A stretch of DNA of 64,000 nucleotides, taken from positions 62,001 through 126,000 of the forward strand of contig CAIUDG010000080.1 of assembly GCA_903897925.1 (NCBI GenBank), read 5' to 3'. The translations under genes were made by a program, and so were the position numbers. The notes beneath the pieces are model-generated. The model saw nothing but the letters and a program-made list of their open reading frames with translations. It had not been told where the DNA came from and ran no database searches. Positions within the stretch are counted from its first letter, which is position 1; each line of letters starts with the position of its first letter. Shown piece after piece: positions 55,034 through 62,580 of this stretch. This DNA comes from an uncultured beta proteobacterium (GTDB taxonomy: Bacteria; Pseudomonadota; Gammaproteobacteria; Burkholderiales; Burkholderiaceae_C).

Positions 55034-55444
55034 ATGGAAAATACAGGTGCAGTGCTGAATCAGGAGCTGGATTACAACCATGAGGCGAAGCGCGCGCTTG
55101 CCCAGGCTACGCAAGCGCACAAGCAGTGGAAGACTATTTTTGAAAACTCCCTGAAACAGCAAATACCGATCGATGTGGACAGGGTTCGTCGAGACGACTG
55201 CTGTGGCCTGGGCAAATGGTTGCATACCAATGGGCAACGCTATTACGGCGCACTGCCCGAGTTCACTTTGTTGATCGAGAAACACCGCAGTTTTCACGAA
55301 GTTGCAGGCATTGTCGCCAATGTCATCAATAGCCGACAACTGCCGAATCCGGACGGCATGTTGGGGGCGGGTTCGCAGTTCGCAGTGGCGTCGACCGAAG
55401 TGATTCTTGGTATTTACGCGCTGCAGCGTGTCATAGGACGCTGA
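55034..55444 (+). CDS. CZB-domain zinc-sensing protein
   Basis: 136-residue protein with the chemoreceptor zinc-binding (CZB) domain. Predicted ligands are His29 (AHKQWK), Cys57 in the CGLGKW motif, and His84 and His88 in HRSFHEVAG. CZB domains bind zinc and act as hypochlorite/redox or zinc sensors, usually inside chemoreceptors or diguanylate cyclases. Here the domain is almost the whole protein, with a hydrophobic C-terminal part. No other domain is fused, so it would have to work with another protein. It lies divergent from the pseudo-receiver gene. Confidence 0.85.
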   Translation: MENTGAVLNQELDYNHEAKRALAQATQAHKQWKTIFENSLKQQIPIDVDRVRRDDCCGLGKWLHTNGQRYYGALPEFTLLIEKHRSFHEVAGIVANVINSRQLPNPDGMLGAGSQFAVASTEVILGIYALQRVIGR

Positions 55445-55470
55445 TTGATGGACGCGCCGGCGCTGGCGTA

Positions 55471-55492
55471 CCTAGGGAATCGCCCAGTTCAC
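55471..55492 (+). promoter_or_regulatory. Copy A of the conserved upstream motif
   Basis: CCTAGG-GAATCG-CCCAGTT then CAC, located 71 bp upstream of the orphan Hpt gene start. It differs from copy B at only 2 of 22 positions. The boxes form an imperfect dyad CTAGG/CCCAG separated by six bases, typical of a dimeric NarL/LuxR-type regulator site (inference). Confidence 0.75.
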
Positions 55493-55563
55493 TGAATACG
55501 CATCCGGTTCTAAACTTTGCGCAGGATTACCAATAATCGTGTGGTGAACTTGAGGTCAAGCTC

Positions 55564-55974
55564 ATGTCAATGCTGTCAAGCGCGGTAGTACATCGCCAAC
55601 CCTATGTGATTGATCATCTGCTGCGCTCCCTGTCTGGCAACCGGGTGGCGGCAAAGAAACTGGTGCGCATATTCTTGGATATGTACCCGGAAAAGATAGC
55701 GCTGTTTGACACGGCGCTGCAGGCGGCTGACTGGGTCACCCTGCGCCGCGTGGTGCACGACCTGCGTGGCACTTGTGCGATTGTCTCGGCTAGTTCCTGC
55801 CTGGTCTCTGCCGCCAAGCTGGAAAGCGCATTGCCAGAACATGTTTCCCCAGAACTTCTGCAGGAGTGCGCGTCTTTCAAGACCGCCCTGGCCGAGGTGG
55901 TGGCGGCACTGCAATTATTTTGGGCAGAGCCGACGGAATCTGTGCAGAGCGCTGCGGACGAAGCCAGTCCATGA
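55564..55974 (+). CDS. Stand-alone histidine phosphotransfer (Hpt) protein
   Basis: 136-residue Hpt protein. The phospho-accepting histidine is residue 65 in VVHDLRGTCAIVSA, matching the H-x-L-K/R-G-T core with Arg in place of the usual Lys. The four-helix bundle is readable (about residues 20-120). The ATG at 55564 follows a TTGAGGT site. It could relay phosphate between a hybrid kinase and a response regulator. The hybrid kinase at 57583 lacks an obvious Hpt, and the response regulator gene is convergent to this one, 17 bp away. Confidence 0.85.
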   Translation: MSMLSSAVVHRQPYVIDHLLRSLSGNRVAAKKLVRIFLDMYPEKIALFDTALQAADWVTLRRVVHDLRGTCAIVSASSCLVSAAKLESALPEHVSPELLQECASFKTALAEVVAALQLFWAEPTESVQSAADEASP

Positions 55975-55991
55975 TGCATGCACCACGGGGT

Positions 55992-56618
55992 TCAGCTAAT
56001 CAAGCCCTGCTGCATTGCGTAGCGCGTCAGTGCCGTAACATCGTTGACACCGATTCGGCCCATGATCTGGGCGCGATGGAACTCTACGGTTTTGTGACTG
56101 ATGCCCAGCGTTCGCGCCGCCTGCTTTGTCGTCTGGCCGGAGGCGACCAGACGCAATATCTCAATTTGCCTGGACGTCAGGCAGTCGGCCACGCTGCTTT
56201 CCGGCGCGGTGTTAAGCCGGTCTTTGATTTGCGGCGAAAGATAGCGCTTGCCGGCCAATACGGTGTCAAGCGCGCAACGCAACTCGTCCAACACGAAATC
56301 TTTGTGCAAATAGCCCGAAGCGCCGGCGTCCAGCGCTTGCTGGATGGTCTCTTTCCGGTCAATGGCGGAGAGTATGAGTATTTCGATTGCCGGCAGGCTG
56401 GCATGGATTTGGCGCGTAGCCTCAATGCCACTTACTTCGGGCATATGGATGTCCAGGATCGCCACTTCAGGTTGCCATCGGCGCAGCGCCTCCAGCGCGG
56501 TGCGCCCATCGGCGCACTCCGCTATCACTTCATACTGGGGCAGGGTATCTAGCAAGGCACGCATTCCTTCGCGTACCAGCAACTGATCATCTGCAAGGAT
56601 AATCCGCGTTTTTTCCAT
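55992..56618 (-). CDS. NarL/FixJ-type response regulator (LuxR HTH)
   Basis: 208-residue regulator with receiver (phospho-acceptor Asp56 in AILDIHMPEVSG; Lys about 105 in YLHKDF) and a LuxR-type helix-turn-helix (about 145-205, LTSRQIEILRLVASGQTTKQAARTLGISHKTVEFHR). All phosphorylation residues are intact. It lies convergent to the Hpt gene (17-bp gap) and divergent from the solute-binding protein/hybrid kinase pair. It is the most likely DNA-binding output of the local kinases and a candidate to bind the shared CCTAGG-N6-CCCAGTT motif (inference). Confidence 0.95.
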   Translation of the reverse strand: MEKTRIILADDQLLVREGMRALLDTLPQYEVIAECADGRTALEALRRWQPEVAILDIHMPEVSGIEATRQIHASLPAIEILILSAIDRKETIQQALDAGASGYLHKDFVLDELRCALDTVLAGKRYLSPQIKDRLNTAPESSVADCLTSRQIEILRLVASGQTTKQAARTLGISHKTVEFHRAQIMGRIGVNDVTALTRYAMQQGLIS

Positions 56619-56719
56619 CCGTTCGTTCTATATCAGCCCGATCAAGCGTGGATAGTAACCCAAACATGTTGATTCTTTGGCTGAATATTCTGGCGCGTCT
56701 GGCGGCTATAGGCCGCGCA

Positions 56720-57586
56720 ATGCGCTGGCCGCTGCTGTTCAGTGCGCTCTTGCTTGCTGCTACGCTGGCGCAGGCCAGAGATAGCATTGTCTGGGCTAGC
56801 CTGGATTTTCCTCCCTGGATGATCCTGCAAGGTGAATACCGGGGCCAGGGCGCTTGGGATCTGCTATTCAAAGAAATACAGGCGCAGCTGCCGGATTACG
56901 ACCACCAGGTGGTCGAGATGAATAACGTGCGCTATGAGCAGTTGGCCGCGGCAGGCGCCCATGTGTGCAAGGTGTACTACTTCAAAACCCCGGAACGGGA
57001 GCGCGTGCTGTTTTTCTCCACGCCGGCAACCGTCTTTCTTTCGAACCATATTGTGATGCGCCGGGACAAGGCCGCCTTGCTCGGTTTTCCCGCCAGAACT
57101 TCGCTGCAGCAGCTGTTGCAAGACGCACGTTTTGATGGCAGCTTCATCGAAGGTCGTTCGTATGGGGCGCAGAGTGACCAGGCCATACGCAGCTACCTAG
57201 GCCGCGCCCATCTGCACGCCAACATCAGCAGCAACCAAAGCCTGTTTGAATTTCTGCTGCTGGGCCGGACCGACTACATCCTTGAGTTTCCAGCGGTCCG
57301 CAACTATTTTGAACATGTGCTTTCTGTTCGCCCTGACCTGGTCAACATCGCCATCGAAGAAGCCGCCCCGTACAACCTCACCTACGTTACTTGCGCGCGC
57401 ACCCCATGGGGCGCGCAGGTGATTGCGCGTGTCAACCCGATTCTGCGCCACTACCTCGGCACTCCGGCCTACCGGGCGGCAATGCTGCGCTGGTACCAGG
57501 CAGCAGACCAAGCGCAACTGGCGCGTTATTTTCCCCTGCTGACAGCCGGTTCCGGCACAGCACCAGCGAGGCCCGCCAGACCATGA
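56720..57586 (+). CDS. Periplasmic amino-acid-binding-type (SBP_bac_3) protein
   Basis: 288-residue exported protein resembling the bacterial family-3 solute-binding fold (TIGR02285-like): IVWASLDFPPWMILQGEYRGQGAWDLLF, then SLFEFLLLGRTDYILEFP. The signal peptide MRWPLLFSALLLAATLAQA fits an ATG at 56720; ATG at 56666 and GTG at 56648 are in-frame alternatives that would lengthen the n-region. Ribosome sites are weak for all. No ABC transporter genes are nearby. Its stop overlaps the start of a hybrid kinase gene as ATGA, so it is likely the ligand-sensing partner of that kinase. Confidence 0.82.
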   Translation: MRWPLLFSALLLAATLAQARDSIVWASLDFPPWMILQGEYRGQGAWDLLFKEIQAQLPDYDHQVVEMNNVRYEQLAAAGAHVCKVYYFKTPERERVLFFSTPATVFLSNHIVMRRDKAALLGFPARTSLQQLLQDARFDGSFIEGRSYGAQSDQAIRSYLGRAHLHANISSNQSLFEFLLLGRTDYILEFPAVRNYFEHVLSVRPDLVNIAIEEAAPYNLTYVTCARTPWGAQVIARVNPILRHYLGTPAYRAAMLRWYQAADQAQLARYFPLLTAGSGTAPARPARP

Positions 57587-60075
57587 CCCTGAATTCGTTG
57601 TCGCGTCGACTGACGGTTTTTCTGCTGGCCACCATCGTCGGTGTCGCCCTGGCAACGGGCATTGGTTTTTATGTCTATACGAAGCGGCAGATTGACCAGG
57701 AACTCAAGGACAAGGCCCGGGTCACTCTGGAATATCTGGCTGGCAGTTTTTCCGAGCCCCTGTGGACGCTCAATGAAGTCATCGTCCGGCAGATTGGAAC
57801 GACGGTGGCGCAGGACCCGTCGATCAGTGCCATCGAGGTGATTGACAGTGGGCGCAACAAGCAGATTTTTTCTTACCAGCGCGCACACGATAGCGCCGAC
57901 CTGCAAATGTCCCGCCCGGTGATGCACCAGAATTTTGTAGTGGGCGAAGTGCGCATTGCGTTGAACCGCCGGCAGTTTGATGCGCGCACCCACGAACTGT
58001 TTCTGTTTCTGTTGGTGATGATTGTCATCGTCATTTTGGTCCTGGCGTCTTCGACCACGGCGCTCGTCAATTTTATTTTGCGCCATCCGTTTTCGGAGTT
58101 GACCTGGATTGTGGCCGCGTACAGCCGCGGCGACTACGCGGCTACTACCAAAATACGCTACCGCGAGTTTGAGTCCATCATGCAGCTCATTCAGGGGATG
58201 GGGCAGAAGATTGTCGACCAGCTCAGGCAACTGAAGGAGAGTAACCAGGAGCTGGAGCGCCGGGTGAGCGAACGCACCAACGCGCTTGCCGCCAGCGAGG
58301 CACACTTTCGATTGCTGGTTGAACAATCGCCGGATGGAATTTTTCTTGCCGACCGGGACGGCTGCTATTTGGACGTTAATTCGGTCGGCGCGGCGATGCT
58401 GGGCTATACCCGGCAGGAGATATTGGAGCGATCCCTTTCCGATGTGCTCAGCGCGTCAGAGCGACCACGGCTGGCACCGACCATCGGTAGCTTTGCCAAC
58501 GGCCAGGTGCTTAGTTCGGAGTGGCTATTCGTGCGCAAGGACGGGTCGAACTTCGTTGGCGAGCTGGTTGGCCGCCAGCTTCCCGATGGCCGTCTGCAGG
58601 GCATCCTGCGTGACGTGACCATCCGCAGGCAGGCGGAAAATGAAATGCTGCGCGCCAAGGAACTTGCCGAAGCGGCCAGCCGCGTCAAGTCCGACTTTAT
58701 TGCCAACATGAGCCATGAGCTGCGTACCCCCATGAACGCAATCATTGGCATGTCCCACCTGCTGCTCAACACCGACATCAACCCGCGGCAACGGGACTTC
58801 CTGCGCAAGATACAGCGCTCGTCGCAGCATTTGCTGGACCTGATCAGTGATGTGCTGGATTTTTCCAAGATCGAAGCAGGAGAAATGCGCCTGGACAGTG
58901 TGCCGTTCCAGCTGGAGCATCTGCTCGACGACGTGACGCTGCTGCATTCCGAGCAGGCCGCTGCAAAACAGTTGCAAATCGTATTGAAAGTGGAACCCGA
59001 TGTGCCGCACCAGCTGATCGGCGACTTTATAAAGCTCAAGCAGATATTGCTCAACTTGCTATCCAACGCCATCAAATTTACTCCGCACGGCGAGATCCGC
59101 CTTGGCGTGTGCCTGGTGCCAGTACCGGTCAGCGGGCTGCTGCTGCGCTTTACCGTGGCAGACAGTGGAATCGGTATCGATAAAGACCAGATTGGCCGCC
59201 TGTTCCAGAGCTTTCAGCAGGCCGACAGTTCCACCACCCGCAAATATGGCGGCACCGGACTTGGTTTGGCTATTTCCAAACGTTTGGCCGAGTTGATGGG
59301 CGGAGAAATAGGCGTTTCCAGCGAACCCGGGCATGGCAGTGCGTTCTGGTTTACGGTGCGTCTGCAGCGCGGGGCGGATACCACACCGCACGCTGTGACG
59401 GCGCCGTCTGTCGAGCCGGTGCTGGACCCGGCAGGCATGCGGGCCATCGTCGGCGCGCGTGTCCTGGTGGTGGATGACAACCCCCTGAACCAGGAACTGC
59501 TGCGCATCTTTCTTGAACAGGCCGGCCTGGCCGTGGACGTGGCTGCCAATGGTGCCATGGCGCTGCAGGCGCTGGTACAGCGCAAGGAAAACGACTATGC
59601 ACTCATTCTGATGGACATGCACATGCCAGAAATGGACGGCGCGACGGCCTGTGCTGCCATCCGCCGGGCTCCGCAGTGGGCGGCGCTGCCGATTATCGGA
59701 ATCACCGCCAATGTGGCGCCGGAGGAGCGCAGTTCGGGCCTGCGCGCGGGGATGAACGATGTGACCGACAAGCCGGTGACTCCGAATGCATTGGGTGCTA
59801 TCTTGTTGCGCTGGATCACGCCAGGTCCCGCACCGGCCGTGGCGCCATTGTTGGATGCACAAGCATTTGACCGGGTGTGCCAGACGCTGGCGAACCAGTT
59901 GTCGGGCAATGAATTGCGCGCGAAATATACGCTGTACCAGCACGCCGAACTGCTGCAGTCGGCTTCCCGTTCGGCCTTTGAGGCGCTGCGCGCGGCAGTG
60001 GAAGACATCGACTTTGAACGGGCGCAGGATGCGCTTGTCCTGCTGCGGCGCACGCAGGTCGCGGGCAGCACCTAG
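57583..60075 (+). CDS. Hybrid sensor histidine kinase with PAS and receiver
   Basis: 830-residue membrane kinase. TM1 (about 11-33), a short periplasmic loop of about 100 residues, TM2 (about 143-168), HAMP-like linker, coiled coil, PAS (about 240-355), HisKA with [16 protein letters not shown] (His378), HATPase ([11 protein letters not shown]) and a receiver with Asp678 ([10 protein letters not shown]). The C-terminal 75 residues are helical but show no Hpt histidine motif. The start overlaps the binding-protein stop (ATGA). Phosphoryl output therefore probably needs the separate Hpt and LuxR regulator encoded 2 kb upstream (inference). The stop TAG (60073-60075) lies 3 bp before motif copy B. 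Confidence 0.93.
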   Translation: MTLNSLSRRLTVFLLATIVGVALATGIGFYVYTKRQIDQELKDKARVTLEYLAGSFSEPLWTLNEVIVRQIGTTVAQDPSISAIEVIDSGRNKQIFSYQRAHDSADLQMSRPVMHQNFVVGEVRIALNRRQFDARTHELFLFLLVMIVIVILVLASSTTALVNFILRHPFSELTWIVAAYSRGDYAATTKIRYREFESIMQLIQGMGQKIVDQLRQLKESNQELERRVSERTNALAASEAHFRLLVEQSPDGIFLADRDGCYLDVNSVGAAMLGYTRQEILERSLSDVLSASERPRLAPTIGSFANGQVLSSEWLFVRKDGSNFVGELVGRQLPDGRLQGILRDVTIRRQAENEMLRAKELAEAASRVKSDFIANMSHELRTPMNAIIGMSHLLLNTDINPRQRDFLRKIQRSSQHLLDLISDVLDFSKIEAGEMRLDSVPFQLEHLLDDVTLLHSEQAAAKQLQIVLKVEPDVPHQLIGDFIKLKQILLNLLSNAIKFTPHGEIRLGVCLVPVPVSGLLLRFTVADSGIGIDKDQIGRLFQSFQQADSSTTRKYGGTGLGLAISKRLAELMGGEIGVSSEPGHGSAFWFTVRLQRGADTTPHAVTAPSVEPVLDPAGMRAIVGARVLVVDDNPLNQELLRIFLEQAGLAVDVAANGAMALQALVQRKENDYALILMDMHMPEMDGATACAAIRRAPQWAALPIIGITANVAPEERSSGLRAGMNDVTDKPVTPNALGAILLRWITPGPAPAVAPLLDAQAFDRVCQTLANQLSGNELRAKYTLYQHAELLQSASRSAFEALRAAVEDIDFERAQDALVLLRRTQVAGST

Positions 60076-60078
60076 GAG

Positions 60079-60100
60079 CCTAGGCAATCACCCAGTTCAC
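60079..60100 (+). promoter_or_regulatory. Copy B of the conserved upstream motif
   Basis: CCTAGG-CAATCA-CCCAGTT then CAC, 182 bp upstream of the HD-GYP gene and immediately after the hybrid-kinase stop. It matches copy A at 20 of 22 positions. A second CCTAGG overlaps the kinase stop at 60072. Confidence 0.75.
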
Positions 60101-60282
60101 CTTGGACCGGCAAGCTCCTATGCTTGGCTCTGGTTCACGGCGCACCAATCTGTGGCTACAGGTTGGCGTGCCGTCATGGCGTATTTGCGCTGCATTGATC
60201 GGCGGGTAGACGCCGTGCTTATTTCGCTCAGGGACCCGATACACAGGGAAGCAGACAGAGATAGCGCATTGGGAGTGTGGGG

Positions 60283-61416
60283 ATGGTTCCGAACAAGGAA
60301 AAAACGGTCCTGGTGGTGGATGACACCAAAGAAAACCTGACTGTCATTGGCGAGTTGCTTGAGCCGACGTACCGTGTGCGTCTGGCCTTGTCCGGAGAGC
60401 GGGCGCTGAAAGTGGCGCAGTTGGACCCGCGCCCCGACCTGATACTGCTGGATGTGATGATGCCGGAAATGGACGGCTATGCGGTGCTGGAGCGGCTGCG
60501 GGCGATCCCGGCGACGCGGGATATTCCGGTGATTTTCGTTACCGCCATGAACGCCATGGAAGATGAGGAGCGTGGCTTGCGCCTGGGTGCGGTGGACTAT
60601 GTAACCAAGCCTATACGCCCGGCTATTCTTCTGGCCCGTGTCAACACCCATATTGAACTCAAGCAGGCGCGCGACTGGCTCGCGGACCAGAACGGCTATC
60701 TCGAAAGCGTGGTGAAACGGCGCACCTGGGAAAACGAACTGATCAAAGACATCAGTCTGAACGCACTGGCGACGCTGGCCGCGAAGCGCGACAACGAAAC
60801 CGGCAACCACCTGCAACGCACCCGCTCCTATGTAGAAGCACTGATGCTGCGCTTGTGCGATCACCCGCGTTTCCAGGCGCATCTCGGGCCGCGCCAGCGC
60901 GCCATGATTGCCAAAGCGACACCGTTGCACGATATCGGCAAGGTGGGTATTCCCGACCACATTCTGCTCAAGCCCGGTCGCCTTACGCCGACGGAATTCG
61001 AGACCATGAAATGCCACGCCCAGATCGGCTCGGACGCCCTGACGGACGCGATGCAGCGGGTGCTGGGCCGGGATGCGGAACTGCTCAAGGCAGAGCGGGA
61101 AGACTCACCGCTGGCGTTTCTGGAAGTGGCGCGGCAAATTGCTATTGGTCACCACGAACGCTGGGATGGAACGGGCTATCCGGCGGGTCTCGCAGGCGAT
61201 GCCATACCGGTTTGCGCACGGCTGATGGCCCTGGCCGATGTTTACGACGCCATGATCAGTCGCCGCCACTACAAGGGGCCGATTCCGGTAGCCGAAGTGG
61301 TGGCCACCATCGCCGCCGGAAGCGGCTCGCATTTTGACCCCGACATCGTCGATGCCTTCCTCGGCTTACAGGAGCAGTTTGCTGAAATTTCCAGTCGTTA
61401 CGACGACGCGAAATAG
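60283..61416 (+). CDS. HD-GYP response regulator (c-di-GMP phosphodiesterase, RpfG-like)
   Basis: 377-residue protein: receiver (phospho-acceptor Asp57 in LLDVMMPEMDG, Lys about residue 109) followed by an HD-GYP domain with HDIGKVGIPDHILLKPG (His216, Asp217) and HHERWDGTGYP (290-300). Such enzymes hydrolyse c-di-GMP to GMP or pGpG. It could lower c-di-GMP and thereby reduce Pel production through PelD (inference). The ATG at 60283 was chosen because GGGAG lies 7 bp upstream; a GTG at 60277 is in frame. Motif copy B precedes it. Confidence 0.95.
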   Translation: MVPNKEKTVLVVDDTKENLTVIGELLEPTYRVRLALSGERALKVAQLDPRPDLILLDVMMPEMDGYAVLERLRAIPATRDIPVIFVTAMNAMEDEERGLRLGAVDYVTKPIRPAILLARVNTHIELKQARDWLADQNGYLESVVKRRTWENELIKDISLNALATLAAKRDNETGNHLQRTRSYVEALMLRLCDHPRFQAHLGPRQRAMIAKATPLHDIGKVGIPDHILLKPGRLTPTEFETMKCHAQIGSDALTDAMQRVLGRDAELLKAEREDSPLAFLEVARQIAIGHHERWDGTGYPAGLAGDAIPVCARLMALADVYDAMISRRHYKGPIPVAEVVATIAAGSGSHFDPDIVDAFLGLQEQFAEISSRYDDAK

Positions 61417-61449
61417 CGACTGCGCAGTCGGCTCCATCGCCAAGCCTCT

Positions 61450-62580
61450 ATGAAAACTGAAATCTATTTGTCCGGTGATCAGATGCGGTCCGACGCGTTG
61501 CGCAACACCCTGGAGCGTTGGCATGCGAGTGATCCTTCGCGCATGGCCTTTGCGCTGGTTCCGGAAGCAGAACAGGCGTGCGTCAGCCTGTTGCAGAACG
61601 AATGCCTTCGTGCCGGCGTGCCACTGGCGGGGGCCGTCTTTCCTGCACTGATTCAGGAAAATCGCTTTGTCACTTCGGGTGTCTGGCTGTTAAGCCCGGC
61701 ACTCGGGAGCGGGCGCTTTCTGATCAATGATCTCGACAGCAATGCCATGCTTTGTGCGCATCGGATCGCTGCGGCGGTGCGACCACAACTCGGCGCCAGA
61801 AAAATGACGCTGTTCATGGTGTTTGACAGCATGGTGAGCCATATTTCCAGCATTCTGGATGAGCTCTATCTGGAGCTGGGCGATGCCGTCAATTACCTCG
61901 GCGTCAACGCCGGCAGTGAAAGTTTCCAGCCATTGGACTGCCTGTTCGACAACTACATGCTGGAGGGCAACGCAGTGCTGTGCCTGCTCATTCCAGAGTT
62001 TGAGGCGGCACTGGCGCACGGTTATGCGTCGCCTGAAGAAGTGGTGAGCGTTACTGCCAGTGTGGGAAACCGCATTACGCACATCGACTGGCGACCGGCC
62101 TTTGAGGTCTACCGCGAACAGATCAAGCAAATTTATGCGATTGAACTGACCCGCGAAAACTTTTACCAGTACGCAGTGCATTTTCCTTTCGGAATTGCAC
62201 TGGCCACGGGTGAGACCTTGGTCAGGATACCGGTCGGCGTCGCGCCGGATGGCGCCATCCATTGCGTTGGCGAAGTTCCGGAGTACGCCATGCTGACCCT
62301 GCTGCAGGGACCGGTGCCGGGTGCCACCGACGTGCTGGAAAAAATCGCCAGCCATCTGGCGTCTCCTGGACCGGAAGCCCTTCTACTTGGCTTCTATTGC
62401 GCCGGGCGACGCATGCACCTTGGCAACGCAGCGGAACAGGAATTGCTGCACCTGGCGCAAAGGACCGGCATGGCGATTGGCGGTGCGCTATCCCTGGGCG
62501 AAATTGGAAGTATTGAGCGCGGTGCCTATCCATATTTTCATAACGGTGCACTGGTGTGCGCCCACTGGACTGCAATATGA
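61450..62580 (+). CDS. FIST-domain sensory protein
   Basis: 376-residue cytosolic protein of the FIST (F-box and intracellular signal transduction) family. It has FIST_N (about 1-200) with GVWLLSPALGSG and FVSSMVSHI-like FDSMVSHISSILDELY, followed by FIST_C (about 210-370) with a C-terminal FHNGALVCAHWTAI. FIST proteins are proposed to sense small ligands such as amino acids and signal to kinases or diguanylate cyclases. The stop overlaps the start of the next kinase gene by ATGA (62577-62580), so it is translationally coupled to it. Confidence 0.9.
   Translation: MKTEIYLSGDQMRSDALRNTLERWHASDPSRMAFALVPEAEQACVSLLQNECLRAGVPLAGAVFPALIQENRFVTSGVWLLSPALGSGRFLINDLDSNAMLCAHRIAAAVRPQLGARKMTLFMVFDSMVSHISSILDELYLELGDAVNYLGVNAGSESFQPLDCLFDNYMLEGNAVLCLLIPEFEAALAHGYASPEEVVSVTASVGNRITHIDWRPAFEVYREQIKQIYAIELTRENFYQYAVHFPFGIALATGETLVRIPVGVAPDGAIHCVGEVPEYAMLTLLQGPVPGATDVLEKIASHLASPGPEALLLGFYCAGRRMHLGNAAEQELLHLAQRTGMAIGGALSLGEIGSIERGAYPYFHNGALVCAHWTAI

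Noticed and set aside
55511-55539. Possible FliA (sigma-28) promoter before the Hpt gene
   Set aside because: TAAACTTT and CCAATAA resemble the two boxes but the spacer is one base short and two positions of the -10 differ; too weak to list.
57391-57582. Upstream in-frame extension of the second hybrid kinase
   Set aside because: It would overlap the binding-protein gene by almost 200 bp; the ATG at 57583 directly precedes TM1 and overlaps the stop as ATGA.
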